The notes: a model not told the origin generated them from the sequence alone. Shown: positions 1 through 10,268, counted from the stretch's first letter. The stretch: DNA of 64,000 nucleotides from Prorocentrum cordatum (GCA_963575745.1 CAUYUJ010021679.1:67501-131500); one strand, 5' to 3'. Program-made: numbers and translations.

Positions 1-348
1 GGCCAGACAAGTCTCCCAAGCAGATCAAGACAGAGATCGTCGGCAAGCGCATCCGCCAGGCCCTGGAGCGGGCCTTCCCTAACCACACCTGGAGAGTCGA
101 CCGTGCCAAGGGTTGGATTTCGGCCAACTGCTCCCCCGTTTTCTCTTTTACAGTACATCCTAGACCTGATGAAGCTACGACGGTCGCCGACCAGGACACG
201 GGCCCCCCCGCTCGGGGCATCACCCGCACGCAGATCAAGGACGCCATCAACGACGTGGTTACGCCCGAGGCTGCCCCCCAGTTTTGGCTTTGACATGATC
301 GCCAAAGGCTTGAAGCGCGCGCCGAGCGGCCCCTCTCCGAGTCCGGTG

Positions 349-1113
349 GTTGGGACATGGAATGCGCGAGCCCTCCTCAGCTACCAAGGGCGCCGAGCGG
401 TGGAGAAGTCTTCCCGCCTGCGCCCCCCCCCTCGACAAGATGATCCTCGGCGTGCAGGAGGTCCACCAGAACCACGCTCAGCTCGTCGCCTCCATGCGGA
501 ATATCAGCACCAAGTTCTCCATGCACTCCTCCTTCGCGCCAGGTCGCAATGGGGAAGTCAGCGGCGGTGTAGCTACAGTCTTCCCCATCTGGTCTCAATG
601 CGGCGAGCGAGCCCTCCCTCCCTGGGCGCGTCTTGCGCGCTGTCTTCCAGGCCGACGACCAGAGGCTGATCTTCTACAACATACAAGACTACGAGATCAA
701 CAATGCGGCGGCCAGGCGCATCTCGACTAAGATCAATAGCGACATGCACCTTGCGAAGGCCGACCCGAGCAAAACCGCGTTTGTCGTCATCGGGGACTTC
801 AACTTCGCCGCCGTCGGGAAGCTGAAACTCACTGAGCCCAATGCTAGAGCATCGTAGGAGGCCACCGAGACTCCCAAAGTTTCGGCGCGCAAGTGGCATG
901 GAGCGCCCATGCACTTGGTGGAGATCGAGGGCAGCGACACCACCCACTTCTGCGCGGAGACGATGGCGGAGTCGACCATAGACCGCTGCTTCTGCTCGAT
1001 CGCACCCTGCCAGATGATCCAGCTTGCCGTTACCCCCACCACATTCTCTACTCCCGAGCTGCTGTCCCGCCGGCGGGTCAGCGACCACGCCGCAGTTTTC
1101 GCCTCCTTCGCCA
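349..1113 (+). pseudogene. LINE A endonuclease domain (EEP family), frameshifted
   Basis: Remnant of the endonuclease that nicks target DNA during LINE integration. Motifs typical of the endonuclease/exonuclease/phosphatase fold appear in the right order but in different frames: TWNAR (354-368), GVQEVH (about 450-467, the metal-binding Glu region), GGVATVFP (about 562-585), VVIGDFNF (about 783-806, the Asp-Asn pair) and SDHAAVFASF (about 1081-1110, the catalytic Asp-His). Frame changes fall near 430, 620 and 860, and a stop closes the GDFNF frame at 855-857. Not functional as it stands. Confidence 0.8.
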
Positions 1114-1909
1114 CGCGCGACCTCAAGGCCGAGAAGAGCCAGCCGATCCCCCAGTACATCTTCAAGTCACCCATCTTCAAGCAGATTGCGGAGAGGGCGT
1201 TCTCTCACACTGACCACGACAAGCTTTCCCCGCCAGGTAGATTGCTACAGACTACGGAACTCCTGCGAGAAGTTGCACCCGCTGCTCGAGACCGCACTCA
1301 CGAAGAACATCCAGGGCAGGGGGATGTCCAGCTTCAGCTAGCCAAGTCGCTGGCCCGTGCGGCGCGGCGCCAGGATCGCACGCTTGCGGGCAGACTCCTT
1401 CATGCTCATGCTAAAGCGCAAGACATCCTCGACATCAGCAGCGACCAGATCAAGCTCATCGACCCTGCCGCGTTCGAGGAGTGGGCCAGCGCCCTCTTCC
1501 GCCAAGACGCTGACCAACGGCAAGCCGCCATCGATCTGGCACGCCAGCGCGGACGCCCGCCCCATGCCCAAGCCCGCGCTCAGTCACAAGCACTGCACCG
1601 CAAAATACAGCCCTGGAACCCGATCAGAAAACGCTTAGTGCTGACCGGTGCGAAGACGGCCACGGGGACTGCGACGGAACCGACTGAGAGATCGCAGAAG
1701 CTGATGGAGCACTCGCAGCCCGTCTTCCAAGGCAAACGCGTGGACACCGCGGCGGCGGAGCACTACCTCGACCGCTGCGCGCCCAAGAACGACTTCAACA
1801 GATACCAGCCTCCCGTTTACGAGACGCTCAGGAGGTTCGCGAACAGATCATCCCCCACTTCTCCCGGCATGCACGGGCCCCCCTACATCGCGCGGTCCGC
1901 GCATGAGAA
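1114..1909 (+). pseudogene. LINE A linker between endonuclease and reverse transcriptase
   Basis: Continuation of the frame 909-2105: charged, alanine- and arginine-rich sequence without a catalytic motif, as usual for the spacer of dinoflagellate LINEs. It contains FEEWASALFRQD (about 1470-1505) and a basic segment near 1560-1640. No separate domain is recognised. Confidence 0.6.
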
Positions 1910-2956
1910 GTGCCTCTGGCAGGTCGCGACTCGGCTGCTCAGCGGCGGCCCCCGCCCCGACGAAGCCAATGCGACGGCCCAGGCATCTCTTCTCATGAGG
2001 GGGAACCAGACGACGCTGAGCACTTCGGCTGCCACCGTGACCACTCAAAAGTCCGAGTCCTGGGGATTCGGAACACCTCCCTCAAGATCATCAGCAGCAC
2101 GATGAATGCTGCGATGGCCGCGGTGGCTGCCAACGCGGCCCCAGCATCGCAGCGCGGGTTCATCCACCACCGCAACTTCGACTACAACATCCTCGAGCTG
2201 GACGTCGAGAGCCGCATCGCGACCGCCGACCCCAACACCATGACCAAGCTGCCTGTGTTGGCGTCGCTGGACATCGCGCAGGCCTTCCCGAGTTTCGCCC
2301 ACCAGTTCATCCGCCTCGCGCTGAAGGCGATGGGCGCGCCTGAAGCTGTTCTGAATTTCTTCGACCTAATGTATCACAACATCCTCGCGCTGGCCCCGTG
2401 CGCGGGCTCGTACGTTCCGCTCTTCTACATCCGCTCGGGCATCATCCAGGGGCGCGGGTGGAGTGGCACACTCTTCGCGATGGGCACCTCCTGCTTCCTC
2501 CCCGACCTTGAGCAGAAGCTCGAACTCAGGGGCTACGGGCTGCGCCGCGCCTGTGCCGATGACCTCGGGCTAGCGCACGCAGCGGTCGTCCACCTCGCGC
2601 ACCCGGAGGGGATGATGGCTCTCGCGGAAGACCTTGCGGGCCTCGCTTTGAAACCCGCCAAGTGTCACATCATCCCACTCGTGGGCCTTGTCGATGACGA
2701 GCGCGTGAACAAGCTGCGCAGCGCCCTGACCGTGATCGCCCCCCGCTTTCAAGAGTTCAACATCTGCGACCGCCTGACCCACCTCGGACTTCTTCTGGGG
2801 CCAGGGGCGACCGAGCGCCTGATCCACGAAAAGGCCTTCCAGAAGTTCCGCTGGCGCAGCAAGATGTTTAGTGACAGTGGCGCTCCCTCCATGGGACCCG
2901 CACAATTGTTCAACAGCCGTGCCCCCCCCTGTCCTCAGCTACTTAGCCCAGTATGA
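1910..2956 (+). pseudogene. LINE A reverse transcriptase domain
   Basis: Longest intact frame of LINE A, coding for the polymerase that copies element RNA onto nicked DNA. Visible blocks: an N-terminal segment ending PNTMTKLPVL, then LASLDIAQAFPSF (about 2258-2296, first catalytic Asp), SGIIQGRGWSG (about 2434-2466), CADD (2552-2563, equivalent of the usual YADD; Cys in this place is, to my knowledge, seen in dinoflagellate LINEs) and GLALKPAKCHI (about 2640-2672). The catalytic aspartates are present, so this domain is the best preserved part. The frame starts out of phase with the upstream endonuclease pieces, so the polyprotein is broken. The true domain start is about 2100; the first ATG of the frame is not meaningful. 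Confidence 0.85.
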
Positions 2957-4055
2957 GATGTTGCCCCACGAGTCCTTCAAAGTCGAGAATTGGGCCGATG
3001 CCACTGTCTTGAGGTTTCCTAACGAAGCGTTCAGGGTCAAGGACTGGCCGAGGCTACGAGACTGGGGTGCACACGCTCCAAGGTCCATGCAGCTCACGCT
3101 GATTGCCACGATCGTCCGAGCTGCTACTTCCACCTTCCACAAGTTCCCCGAGATTCGCCTGCGCCTCCACCAGGGCCTCGACCAGTACGGAGATGACCAG
3201 ACCCTGTTGGGCGCGGCTCGGGCTGCCCAACATCTCTCACCGCCCTGGTGGAAAGTGCCGCCTTTCGTCGAGACGGTCCATCAGATCGCGTCCGCGGAGA
3301 CGGACTACCGCTACTACTCACCCGCGTTGCTGGCCCCTGCCCTCGAGGCCGCGAAGGCGTCACTCGCGGCAGGCAAGCCTGCCTGCGTCCAGCGGCTGGC
3401 GCACGCTGCTGCGAGGCACGCAGTGGGCGCGGACGAGATTGGCTCGTTCTTGATGAAGCGGATCAAGTTCGAGCTGCCCGACCTCGAGGACATCTTCGTG
3501 AAAGACCCCGAGGTGCTCGACAGGGTGAAGATCGCCATGAAGAAGCTGCCGCCGTCGTGGGCAGCGACATGGATGAGGACTCTGTCCTTTTCGTGGCTGA
3601 CATCAAGCAGGATCATCTATGAGTGCGGGCGCAGGCCATGTATTTTCCTGTGTGCCGCTGGGGCAGACAACGAGAAGCACTACCTGACGCGCGGCCCCCT
3701 GGCTGCTGCGGTGGCGGCAGCGACCAGATCCACAGTCCAGACCGAGGCGGTGGCGAACCTCGCGCTGCTGGACAATAGCAACGAGAACATCGAGCGGGCG
3801 GTCGTCGCGCGCGGCACCTACCACGCGCTCCACATGGAGAACGGACTCGACGCGGAGACCCGGCGCTCGGCGGCGCGGGCGGCGCTGCGCGCCTCGCGGA
3901 CGATGCGCTGCCCGCCCCGTGTGCAGCGTGCTCCGCTCCCCCGTGCTGGCGGAGTCCATGGAGCTGCCGCGCATCCACTTAATCAAATACACGTACCTCG
4001 AGCGGCCGCTGCGGACCGCTCCCCACCCGCGAGCGCCCCTGTGAGTGGGGGCTAG
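2871..4055 (+). pseudogene. LINE A C-terminal region with Cys/His motif
   Basis: Open frame of about 394 codons that follows the reverse transcriptase after a frame change near 2900. It begins with the thumb-side helix region (LSYLAQYEMLP, about 2935-2967), has a helical middle (RLRLHQGLDQYGDD) and ends with a putative zinc-binding motif, CIFLC followed by HYL (about 3640-3687), as in the tail of dinoflagellate LINEs. The last part, after about 3700, is alanine/arginine rich. It is part of one decayed element with the upstream domains. Confidence 0.7.
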
Positions 4056-4136
4056 GCGCGGAGGCCGTGGCGCGGCTGCGCGCGGGGGCGCGCGGCCTGC
4101 GTGGCGGCGGAGGCAAGACCGAGCGCCTCGGCACGC

Positions 4137-4163
4137 TCGACTCATCCTCATCCTCATCCTCTA
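4137..4163 (+). repeat. CATCCT-type tail of LINE A
   Basis: Four tandem CTCATC/CATCCT steps (ACTCATCCTCATCCTCATCC...) directly after the last LINE-like frame. Simple-repeat tails are common 3' ends of LINEs that lack poly-A. The link to LINE A is inferred from position. Confidence 0.45.
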
Positions 4164-4602
4164 CTTCCCCAAAGACACCCAGAGACATCTGGAGACCCCC
4201 GAAGACCTCCGAAGACCTCTAGAGACCTCGCGAGGCAACTCCGTCAGATACCCTCCTTCTCCTCCTCCTGGGCAGCTTTGGGCTGGTTTCGGAAGCTTTC
4301 GGGCGCCCTCGTCGCTTCGGCTGGGCTCGCTTCGAGATCCAGGTCAGCATACGACGCAGGACAGGCCTGGGCGTCGACTTCGGCGGGAAGGCTACGAGCC
4401 TACAGCTTTCCGACCGACCGACCGACCGACCGACCGAGGAGGAGGAGGAGGAGGAGGAGGCGACCGATCATTGTCCCCATGGATGTCTTATAGCAAGATC
4501 TCCTGACGTGCGTGCGCGTGCCGACGGGTGCCTGGCGCCGCGCCCCTGCGCGCGCACGCGCGCCGGCGAGATCGACTAGGTCTTGCCACGACCGATGGTT
4601 CA
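4164..4602. other. Non-coding spacer with short repeats
   Basis: Holds a degenerate GAAGACCTC-type tandem (about 4166-4235), a GACC tetranucleotide tract (4413-4436) joined to a GGA tract (4436-4460), and a GC-rich stretch (4505-4570). I see no gene here. Confidence 0.6.
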
Positions 4603-4753
4603 GTCGGGCACGTCCCTCTACAGGAATGAAAAGCAAACATAGTTTTACAAAGATCGTCTGTGTATGTGTGTTCCATTGTTGCGCATGTGTTAACATATTG
4701 CTGCACTCTTTTCAATGTTCTCCAAAAACTCGCGAGGAGGAGGACGTGCCCGA
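4603..4753. mobile_element. GTCGGGC-TIR MITE, copy 1
   Basis: AT-rich 151-bp segment bounded by inverted ends GTCGGGCACGTCCCTCT and its complement-like partner GGAGGACGTGCCCGAC. Three further copies with the same ends and AT-rich centres lie at 31024-31184, 41139-41290 and 50037-50193, so it is a dispersed short inverted-repeat element. No target duplication is evident at this copy. Confidence 0.65.
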
Positions 4754-4881
4754 CATAACGCGATGGCCGCTGGCGAGCGCAGGATGGCGAGTCAGTGCGA
4801 AGCAAGGCTTGGCCATGTGGCGTGTTCCAGGGTGGACCTCGCCCTCGATGGTGCCATGCCGCCGCCTCCATCCACTTTTTC
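4754..4881. other. Short unique spacer
   Basis: GC-rich sequence between the MITE and the composite repeat. No feature recognised. Confidence 0.4.
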
Positions 4882-5640
4882 CTCGCAAGTAGCTCCTCCC
4901 TGTCGCACCCCCCGACGTGTCGGTGGGGCGGGCCGCGCGTTTCGATTCAGACTTCCTCACCATTTCTGACCCTGGAGTCTGCAACAATGTCAAGAATGGA
5001 GGGCGGTTCGTGTTCAACATGTGGCAACCAACTTAGCGTTGTTCCAAGAACTGCAATCATTTGAAAGATGGAGGGCGGGTTGTTCCCAGAATGTGGCTCC
5101 ATTAGCGCCGCGAACACTCGTTGAAAGAATTGCAGCAGCTTCAAAGATGGAGTGCGGATCGTTTTCAAAATGTGGCTCTCGCTTTAGCGCCGCCCACGTT
5201 CGCACTAAATTTTAGCAGCAGCTTCAAGAACGGAGGGCGGTTTCTGTTCAAAACGTGGCTCTCACTCTAACGCCGCGCACACTCGTTGAAAAGTGTCTAG
5301 CCGTTTCACGGATTCGCATGCTCGAAGTCGCAGGAACAGTGTTCTGACGTGACCGAGGGTTACCCGGACGCAACAGTCACGTTCATTTTCGGTGTTGAAG
5401 ACCCAGGAATTGTGTTCTGGCGCGGTTTAGGGTTGCTAGAATGCGACAGCCACATTGATTCGTGGCGGTGAAGTTCCAGGAATGGCGTTTTGGCACGACT
5501 GGGGTGTCTCACCCAGTTGTTTTTTCATCGGAGCATTCCCCCCAAGGAATATTTATATGTGCAGGGACCTATGCAGGGGGAGTTTGGAAGAAGGGTTTAT
5601 TACAGCATCATTGGTGCATCTTGGATTCGAATTGATCTTT
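4882..5640 (+). repeat. Composite 83/73-bp dispersed repeat, block A
   Basis: One copy of the main dispersed repeat of the window. Parts in order: a leader containing CTCCCTGTCGCACCCC (about 4893) and CTTCCTCACCATT (about 4953); about four 83-bp units (core TAGCGCCGCGCACAC; unit marks at 5105, 5187 and 5270, spacing 82-83); then about three 73-bp units (marks GTGTTCTG near 5339 and 5412 and GCGTTTTGG near 5484); then a terminal block ending near GATTCGAATTGATC. The same order recurs at 16105-17215, 17220-18205, 42425-43260 and 45715-46640. No coding capacity is visible. Confidence 0.8.
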
Positions 5641-5790
5641 CTCCGCCTCCTCCCCCTCTTGGGCCCCCCCCCGTCCCTCTGAACGCCACACAGCGGCTGA
5701 CGTCTGAGGCGGCTTCTTTGGGCAGCAGATACGGGACTCGAGCTCTATACGTCTCCTCGGGCGGGCTTGTCCCCACGTCTTCGGCTGCAG
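5641..5790. other. Region upstream of a candidate exon
   Basis: Short TCC-rich run after block A, then GC-balanced sequence ending in a pyrimidine-rich acceptor-like tract and CAG at 5788-5790. No feature is sure. Confidence 0.35.
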
Positions 5791-5920
5791 GGGCCGACCC
5801 CCGAGCACTACCAGCGTACTTGCACTGGACGGCCGACGATGTGATGTGTTCAACCCGCTGCCCCAGAGTTGCCGACCCATTCCCCAGGAGTGGCTCTTCG
5901 CCCCGGATCCGTTTTTGATG
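5791..5920 (+). CDS. Candidate internal exon, unknown protein
   Basis: Exon-like island after TCTTCGGCTGCAG. In the frame entered after one base it reads through DVFNPLPQSCRPIPQEW and LFAPDPFLM with codon-like GC-rich third positions, and a GT follows at 5921-5922. Read this way the exon ends in phase 0, the phase in which the downstream exon at 6924 begins, so both could belong to one + strand gene ending at 7215. The intron would be 1,003 bp and would hold a dispersed repeat and a TCC tract. No protein family is recognised. The borders are inferred and alternative donors exist a few codons away. Confidence 0.3.
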
Positions 5921-5989
5921 GTTGTGGGGCAAGACAACGGTTCCGGGAGGGCGAAATCGAACGAATACATTGGGATTGAAGAAACATGT

Positions 5990-6120
5990 CGTCGGAGATC
6001 TAGGCTTCCGCTTGATTTCGGGCGCCAGTTCGGGCCCGAGGCGGCTGTTCAGGACGATTTGGGCACCTTCGGCGGAACCCTCGCGACGAGGCGCAGCCAT
6101 TTGAAACCCTTTGAGGACCG
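5990..6120 (-). repeat. Dispersed repeat related to 44.1-44.3 and 54.9-55.0 kb
   Basis: On the - strand this stretch reads GGCTGCGCCTCGTCGCGAG and then CAAATCGTCCTGAACAGC, matching the pattern GCTGCGCCTCG, then ATCGTCCCGAA, then GCCGCCGGAG at 44206-44275 and about 54941-55005. Frames differ between copies, so it is more likely a repeat than an exon. Confidence 0.45.
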
Positions 6121-6254
6121 TGTTTGTTATCTCGGCGCCGGGGGTCAGGAGAGCAAGTAGAGGGCGAGGAAGAGGAGAACAGTAGAGGGCCAAGGGGCAG
6201 GAGCAGATGGACGGAGGAGCGGGAGGTGGGAGGTGGGACGTGGGAGGGCGAGGT

Positions 6255-6640
6255 CACCTTCTTCTGCCTCCACTCCCCCCCCTTCCCCCCCACTTGTTCA
6301 ACCTCCTATTACTCCTCCCCCTCGGCCTCTTCCTCTTGCTTCCCCTCCCTGTTCCGCCTCCATGTCCCCCTCATTCCTCCCCCCCTCACTCCTTTCTCCC
6401 CTCCCTCTCCCTATCCTCCTCTTCTTCCTCGTCGTCCTTCTCCTCCTCCTCCTCCTCCTCCTCCTCCTCCTCCTCCTCCTCCTCCTCCTCCTCCCCCTCC
6501 CCTCCCCCTCCCCCCCCTCCCCTCCCCCTCCCCCCTCCCCCTCATCCTCCCTCCTCCTCCTCCTCCTCCTCCTCCTCCTCCTCTTCCTCCTCCTCCTCTT
6601 CATCCTCCTCCTTCTCCTCGGGCGCATCCTCCTTCATTCA
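6255..6640 (+). repeat. Pyrimidine tract, mainly (TCC)n
   Basis: About 385 bp of almost pure pyrimidine on the + strand with a long TCC run (about 6442-6492) and mixed CCT/CCCT runs. Long open frames over it (poly-Leu, poly-Ser, poly-Pro, poly-Arg) are artefacts of the repeat. Confidence 0.95.
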
Positions 6641-6923
6641 TCTTCCTGCTTCCCCCCCGCCGAAATCGAGGAACGACGCCAGGATGTTGCTTGTGTTGCA
6701 CAAACAGTCTGAGATCTGTGTCCCTGGTGGCTCTCGGGCCAGCAATCGGGCCTCCAGAGGGTGTTCGGCACGGTTCAGGCACACCTTGAGCGCTCTCGAC
6801 GAGGTGCAGCCGCCGAAAAGCATCCCGAGTCTGGAAAAGCTTCTGGTAACCGACGAAATTGATCGAAAACCTTGTATTTGGTGCTCCCCGTGGCAGCACG
6901 ATGACTGTACTCCTCTTCCCCAG
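6641..6923 (+). other. Probable intron sequence before the 6924 exon
   Basis: Moderately GC-rich sequence open in one + frame but with poor codon bias. Part of it (about 6720-6800) resembles the dispersed repeat at 5990-6120. It ends in TGTACTCCTCTTCCCCAG, a good acceptor with a pyrimidine tract. Confidence 0.35.
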
Positions 6924-6979
6924 GCCGACTGGAAGGTGTTCGTCGTGAACACCAAGCCGGGGCCGCTGTCCCACGCCAG
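6924..6979 (+). CDS. Penultimate coding exon, unknown protein
   Basis: Exon-like 56-bp island between CCTCTTCCCCAG (acceptor, ends 6923) and GTCCGTCGAG (donor, from 6980). It encodes ADWKVFVVNTKPGPLSHA plus two bases (phase 2), with nearly all third positions G or C, unlike the flanks. Joined to the exon at 7128 it gives an uninterrupted C-terminus ending in a stop. I do not recognise the family. The exon pair is supported by matching phase, splice sites and codon bias on both sides. Confidence 0.5.
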
Positions 6980-7127
6980 GTCCGTCGAGGATCGGATGTT
7001 GATCGAACCCACAATGTTGGCTTGGCTTCGAGTGAAGTCAGATTTCTTGGAGTCAAATTTCTTGGCTTGACTTCGTCTTAGGTCTGCGTGAGCAGGGGGC
7101 GTAATTCAAGACTTCTGTCCCCCGCAG

Positions 7128-7215
7128 AGAGGACGTCGAGCAGGTGGTCCCCGGGCGCATCCAGGAGATGCTCGGGTGGATGGAGGACGCGCGGCGGGGG
7201 CGCATTCGGCTCTAG
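7128..7215 (+). CDS. Terminal coding exon with stop, unknown protein
   Basis: After ACTTCTGTCCCCCGCAG the sequence supplies the base that completes the split Arg codon and then reads EDVEQVVPGRIQEMLGWM and EDARRGRIRL before TAG at 7213-7215. The composition suggests an amphipathic, charged helix at a protein C-terminus. The intron before it (6980-7127, 148 bp) contains a tandem-like GTCAGATTTCTTGG / GTCAAATTTCTTGG pair. The gene probably starts upstream of 5.8 kb or before the repeat block. No domain call is possible from 47 residues. Confidence 0.5.
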
Positions 7216-7521
7216 AAGCACCACAGGTGCACAGGTCCACCTCGCCCCCGCCCCCCTCCCAGGGAGGGGGGGGGGCAGCCAGGAGGAGGAGGAGGAGGAG
7301 GAGGAGGAGGAGTTCTTCTCCCCCTTTCAACCCCTGAAAGTGACAACACCACTGGTGAGGCGGCCCGGTGACGAGGCTTGGTGCGGTGGAGGAGTGCGTT
7401 GACCCCGCCACCTGAACTCACAGAGAGGCACCATCCCCACAAGGGGGAAAGCGAGGTGGCGCTACATTTCGCCGAGAGGCCGTCCTCGCCATGCCCCACC
7501 GACTGGACAAGGTGAGGACAT
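7216..7521. other. 3' flank of the 7215 gene with GGA tract
   Basis: Probable 3' UTR and spacer: a palindromic CCCCTCCCAGGGAGGGG, a GGA run (7282-7312) and unremarkable GC-rich sequence. No feature is recognised. Confidence 0.4.
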
Positions 7522-7700
7522 TACAGTCGGGGCGCTGAAGAAGGAACCCTTTTCGCTGGGGAGGGGCTCGGTGTTCTTTGATTGTTCCACACCTTGCCTA
7601 AGGTTTCCCTTCAGTTTTCGATGGTAAGTCGAAGTTTAACTTACGAAAAAAAGGGCCTCGTTCCTTATTTAGGGTTCCTTAGGTCAACGCCCCGACTGTA
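7522..7700. mobile_element. Tc1/mariner-like MITE, copy 1
   Basis: Short inverted-repeat element, 179 bp with its TA flanks. Left end TACAGTCGGGGCG and right end CGCCCCGACTGTA are exact complements; the similarity extends to GAAGGAACCC against GGGTTCCTT, giving ends of about 28 bp. A TA dinucleotide flanks both sides, the target duplication of Tc1/mariner transposons. A second copy lies at 57161-57340. It carries no transposase, so it must be mobilised in trans. Confidence 0.85.
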
Positions 7701-8107
7701 CGAGGCGGCATGAGGGACCACTTCCAACCAAGAAAAGAATGAAGCCAGATGCGGTCCGTGAAAAGACTGGGCCAACGCCCACACATTCCGAGAGGCGCCG
7801 AGAGCCAGCACGAGCTGGCAGCCCTAAGAAAGTTAATCCCTCCTGCGTCACAGCAAAAGGTGGGGAGGAGGCTAGTCCGAATAACCAGAGGACACATTCC
7901 CGCGCGGGGGCGCGTCGGAGTGTCCCGAGGCTTCGGCTCGTGGCAACTGACAGACATGGTGGAGGGTGGCGGTCTTAGCCAGGGCCGCCCCTTCGTCCTG
8001 ACGTCGCAGGTCTTCCTCAGAATCAGAGTAGGCAGGACGGCGCGCGAGACTGACCAGGGGAAGACCACCAGGATGCCTGTCCAAATCCACACGATTGAGA
8101 GGGCAGT

Positions 8108-8485
8108 CTACAGACACCGAGGGTCTCTTGGGATGCCTGCCCTTAGACACTTCGGACCAAACTCGCTTCCCGAAGAGCGTGGGCCTACGAGGGCACTGCT
8201 CAGGTAAACATTTGAATCTCCCATGAGAGGAGTAGGCCTGCAGGCAGTACGTATGATGAAAACAGCACTGTCCGAGCACGTCAGGCTTAAACAGGAATGG
8301 CCATGGGCTTGTATATCATCTGGCGGGAGGTCACGGTGGCCTGGGCAATCTTCGTCCAGGGGCTTGCGGGGCCACAATGCCCTACACACTTTAAGACATT
8401 TCACACACATCCAAAAAGTCCCGAAATGCAACCAAGAATGAGCAAGCTTGGTAGGAGCGATTATGTCTGGCTTGGGCGGACGCAC
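8108..8485 (-). pseudogene. LINE B 3'-terminal Cys-rich tail
   Basis: Open frame of 125 codons containing HSWLHFGTFWMCVKCLKV, then a histidine-rich stretch and a final SSALVGPRSSGSEFGPKC. Paired Cys with following His, and a terminal GCH/GPK-type repeat, is the pattern at the very end of dinoflagellate LINE polyproteins. It lacks an intact link to the upstream domains. Confidence 0.55.
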
Positions 8486-8898
8486 CTATTCCACTTCGAA
8501 GTCTCGCAGGGGGGCGAATTTAGGAAGTAAATGCATCGCTCGGAGGCAGAAGGCTCGGGCAAACGAGACATCTCTAGGCAGAGCTGCGTCAAATTATTTG
8601 TCGAACGGGTGTCTGGGCAGGGTTGTCTTGGCCAGGGAATATGCTTGGCTATTTCCCAGCCTCCAAAACCTTAAAAGCGGGGGAATCGTTTTCATCATCT
8701 ACTTACTGGTGCGCACGCACATGGTCGAGGGAGGACAAGAACGTAAATCCATCCTCAGCCCGCGCCTGCAAAAAAGCCCTACATATATTAGTTGATCGCT
8801 CAGCTGTGTGGCACGACCTGCGGCGAAAGTCTTAACAGCGTTCTCACAATCCGAGACCATGGAGGAGGGCCCCGTGATCAACTGGACTCCTGCCACAC
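8486..8898 (-). pseudogene. Possible RNase H remnant of LINE B
   Basis: On the - strand near 8700-8890 the frame reads SDCENAVKTFAAG followed by a basic stretch and CPPSTMCVRTSK, reminiscent of the LINE RNase H part (Asp-Cys strand, then a Lys/His loop). Too degraded to be sure. The lower part has no clear frame. Confidence 0.3.
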
Positions 8899-8899
8899 A

Positions 8900-8982
<83 letters not shown>
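8899..8982. repeat. (CGA)n microsatellite
   Basis: About 28 uninterrupted ACG/CGA steps within LINE B. It expanded after the element inserted, because LINE-like sequence lies on both sides. Long Arg, Asp, Thr, Val, Ser or Arg-only frames over it are artefacts. Confidence 0.98.
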
Positions 8983-8983
<1 letters not shown>

Positions 8984-9600
8984 TGCCCCCCCGCCTGCGG
9001 GGTCTGGGGCACGTGGGCCCACGCAGGCCCCCAGGCTGAGGCCAAGGAGCTCCTGGCCGGGGCTGTACCGAACGACACTCCGGGAGGCCCCAGAAAGCTC
9101 TTTGATGACATTTCGCGCACATGACGGGGGTTCAGCTTCAAAGTAGCTTCTGCTCAGCTCGAGCATCAATCCAAGGACCCCTATACCCAACCCTCAGAGC
9201 CAATCCTTTTCCCGAAGTTACGGATCTATTTTGCCGACTTCCCTTACCTACTTTCTTCTATCGACCAGAGGCTGCTAACCTTCAACCAAGCCTTGACGCA
9301 CAGGCACCACCAGGCGATGCACTGAAACTTGAACCCTAAACCCTATACCACCGCCCCAGCCAAACTCCCCACCTGACTATGTCTTCCGCACAGATCAACC
9401 ATCAAAAAAGACAACCTTAGATCCAAAACTCGAACACCTTCAAACGGTCCTGGCTGGGGGGGTCCGAGGGCCATCTGATAGCCAAAGAATCTTCGCCCAT
9501 GTACGCCGGGGGGGGTGACGGTCGCCAGGGTGAGGGAGGGCACCGTGGGCAACAACGAACAATTTGTCGGGGGAGGAAACGAAGTTCAGGATAGACCCCA
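8983..9600 (-). pseudogene. Degraded LINE B sequence
   Basis: No clear frame. Around 9400-9440 the - strand reads KVVFFDG, similar to the VVFTDGS start of RNase H, in the expected place after the zinc motif at 9600-9710. No independent feature is seen. Confidence 0.3.
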
Positions 9601-10150
9601 ACAATTCCGAGCCTACCAACTCTTCTCTTTCATCCTGTAGCTTCGGACACTTCCATAATCTCTGAAAAATTGAAGCAGTAGGGGCGCCACACAGCTCGCA
9701 TTCAGCTTGAAATTAGCAACCGCAACCTCGAGCACGCATGCGGGCCCAGAGCCCGTCGCACACGCAACATCGAAGAAGCCCTTTCTGGAGCGGCGTAAAC
9801 TTCGACGATGCCAAATATGAAGCAACCACATCAAAGCAGAGACGGTCGTGCCCAAAGTGGTACTTCTGAGCGAGGTACCGCTCGATTCCCCTAAGGACGG
9901 CCGCGCGAAGGTGAATCCTGAGGAGGGCTGGCGAGGCGAAAAGGGGCTCGCGACAGTTCCCAAGATCGCCCCGAAGCCGATTGAACCCAGGCACCCCCCA
10001 CCCAAGCCCAACCAGAGCCAGGCACATCCCCGACAGGGGGCCCGAGACGCCCCTCCAGGAACGAGGCGGCTTGCTCCAAACCGACGACCACCACTGCCTC
10101 AAGTCAGAGCGTGAATTACCTCCCCCGCTTTCGCTTCCAGGCAAAACCAA
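9601..10150 (-). pseudogene. LINE B C-terminal helical region and CELCG zinc motif
   Basis: Reads GPLSGMCLALVGLGWGVP and FTPLQKGLLRCCVCDGLW, helical segments that follow the reverse transcriptase thumb in dinoflagellate LINEs. After a frame change it reads CELCGAPTASIFQRLWKCP (about 9627-9690), a CxxC...C motif equivalent to the family's usual CxxC-H-C zinc finger. The domain order is right for the element; frames are broken. Confidence 0.6.
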
Positions 10151-10268
10151 GCCGTACCACGCGCCTCCTCGTCGAGCGGCCTGACCAGTACAGGCCGCAA
10201 TTTGGCATCGTTTGGTATCTCTTGGAAGCGACGGTGGTCAAAAGCGAGGGAGGTTTGTTTTCCCCCTA

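Larger units (their letters stand above)
1..4140 (+). mobile_element. LINE-type retrotransposon relic A
   Basis: Decayed non-LTR retrotransposon. In order on the + strand: a short basic N-terminal stretch (KQIKTEIVGKRIRQALERAF, about 15-80), an EEP-type endonuclease (349-1113), a linker, a reverse transcriptase (about 2100-2680) and a long C-terminal region with a Cys/His motif (about 3640-3690). This order is that of LINE retrotransposons common in dinoflagellate genomes. Frames change several times and stops occur, so it is dead. The 5' end lies outside the window; the 3' end is probably near 4140, where a CATCCT-type tail begins. Family assignment is by motif recognition; the breaks are read directly. 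Confidence 0.85.

Noticed and set aside
2552-2563. CADD as a mutated, inactive polymerase box in LINE A
   Set aside because: Both aspartates are present and Cys at the first place occurs in dinoflagellate LINEs, so it is not evidence of decay by itself.
6124-7070. Long + strand frames rich in Pro, Ser or Leu
   Set aside because: They run through the TCC tract and in three frames at once; only the last 56 bp before 6980 shows independent exon evidence.
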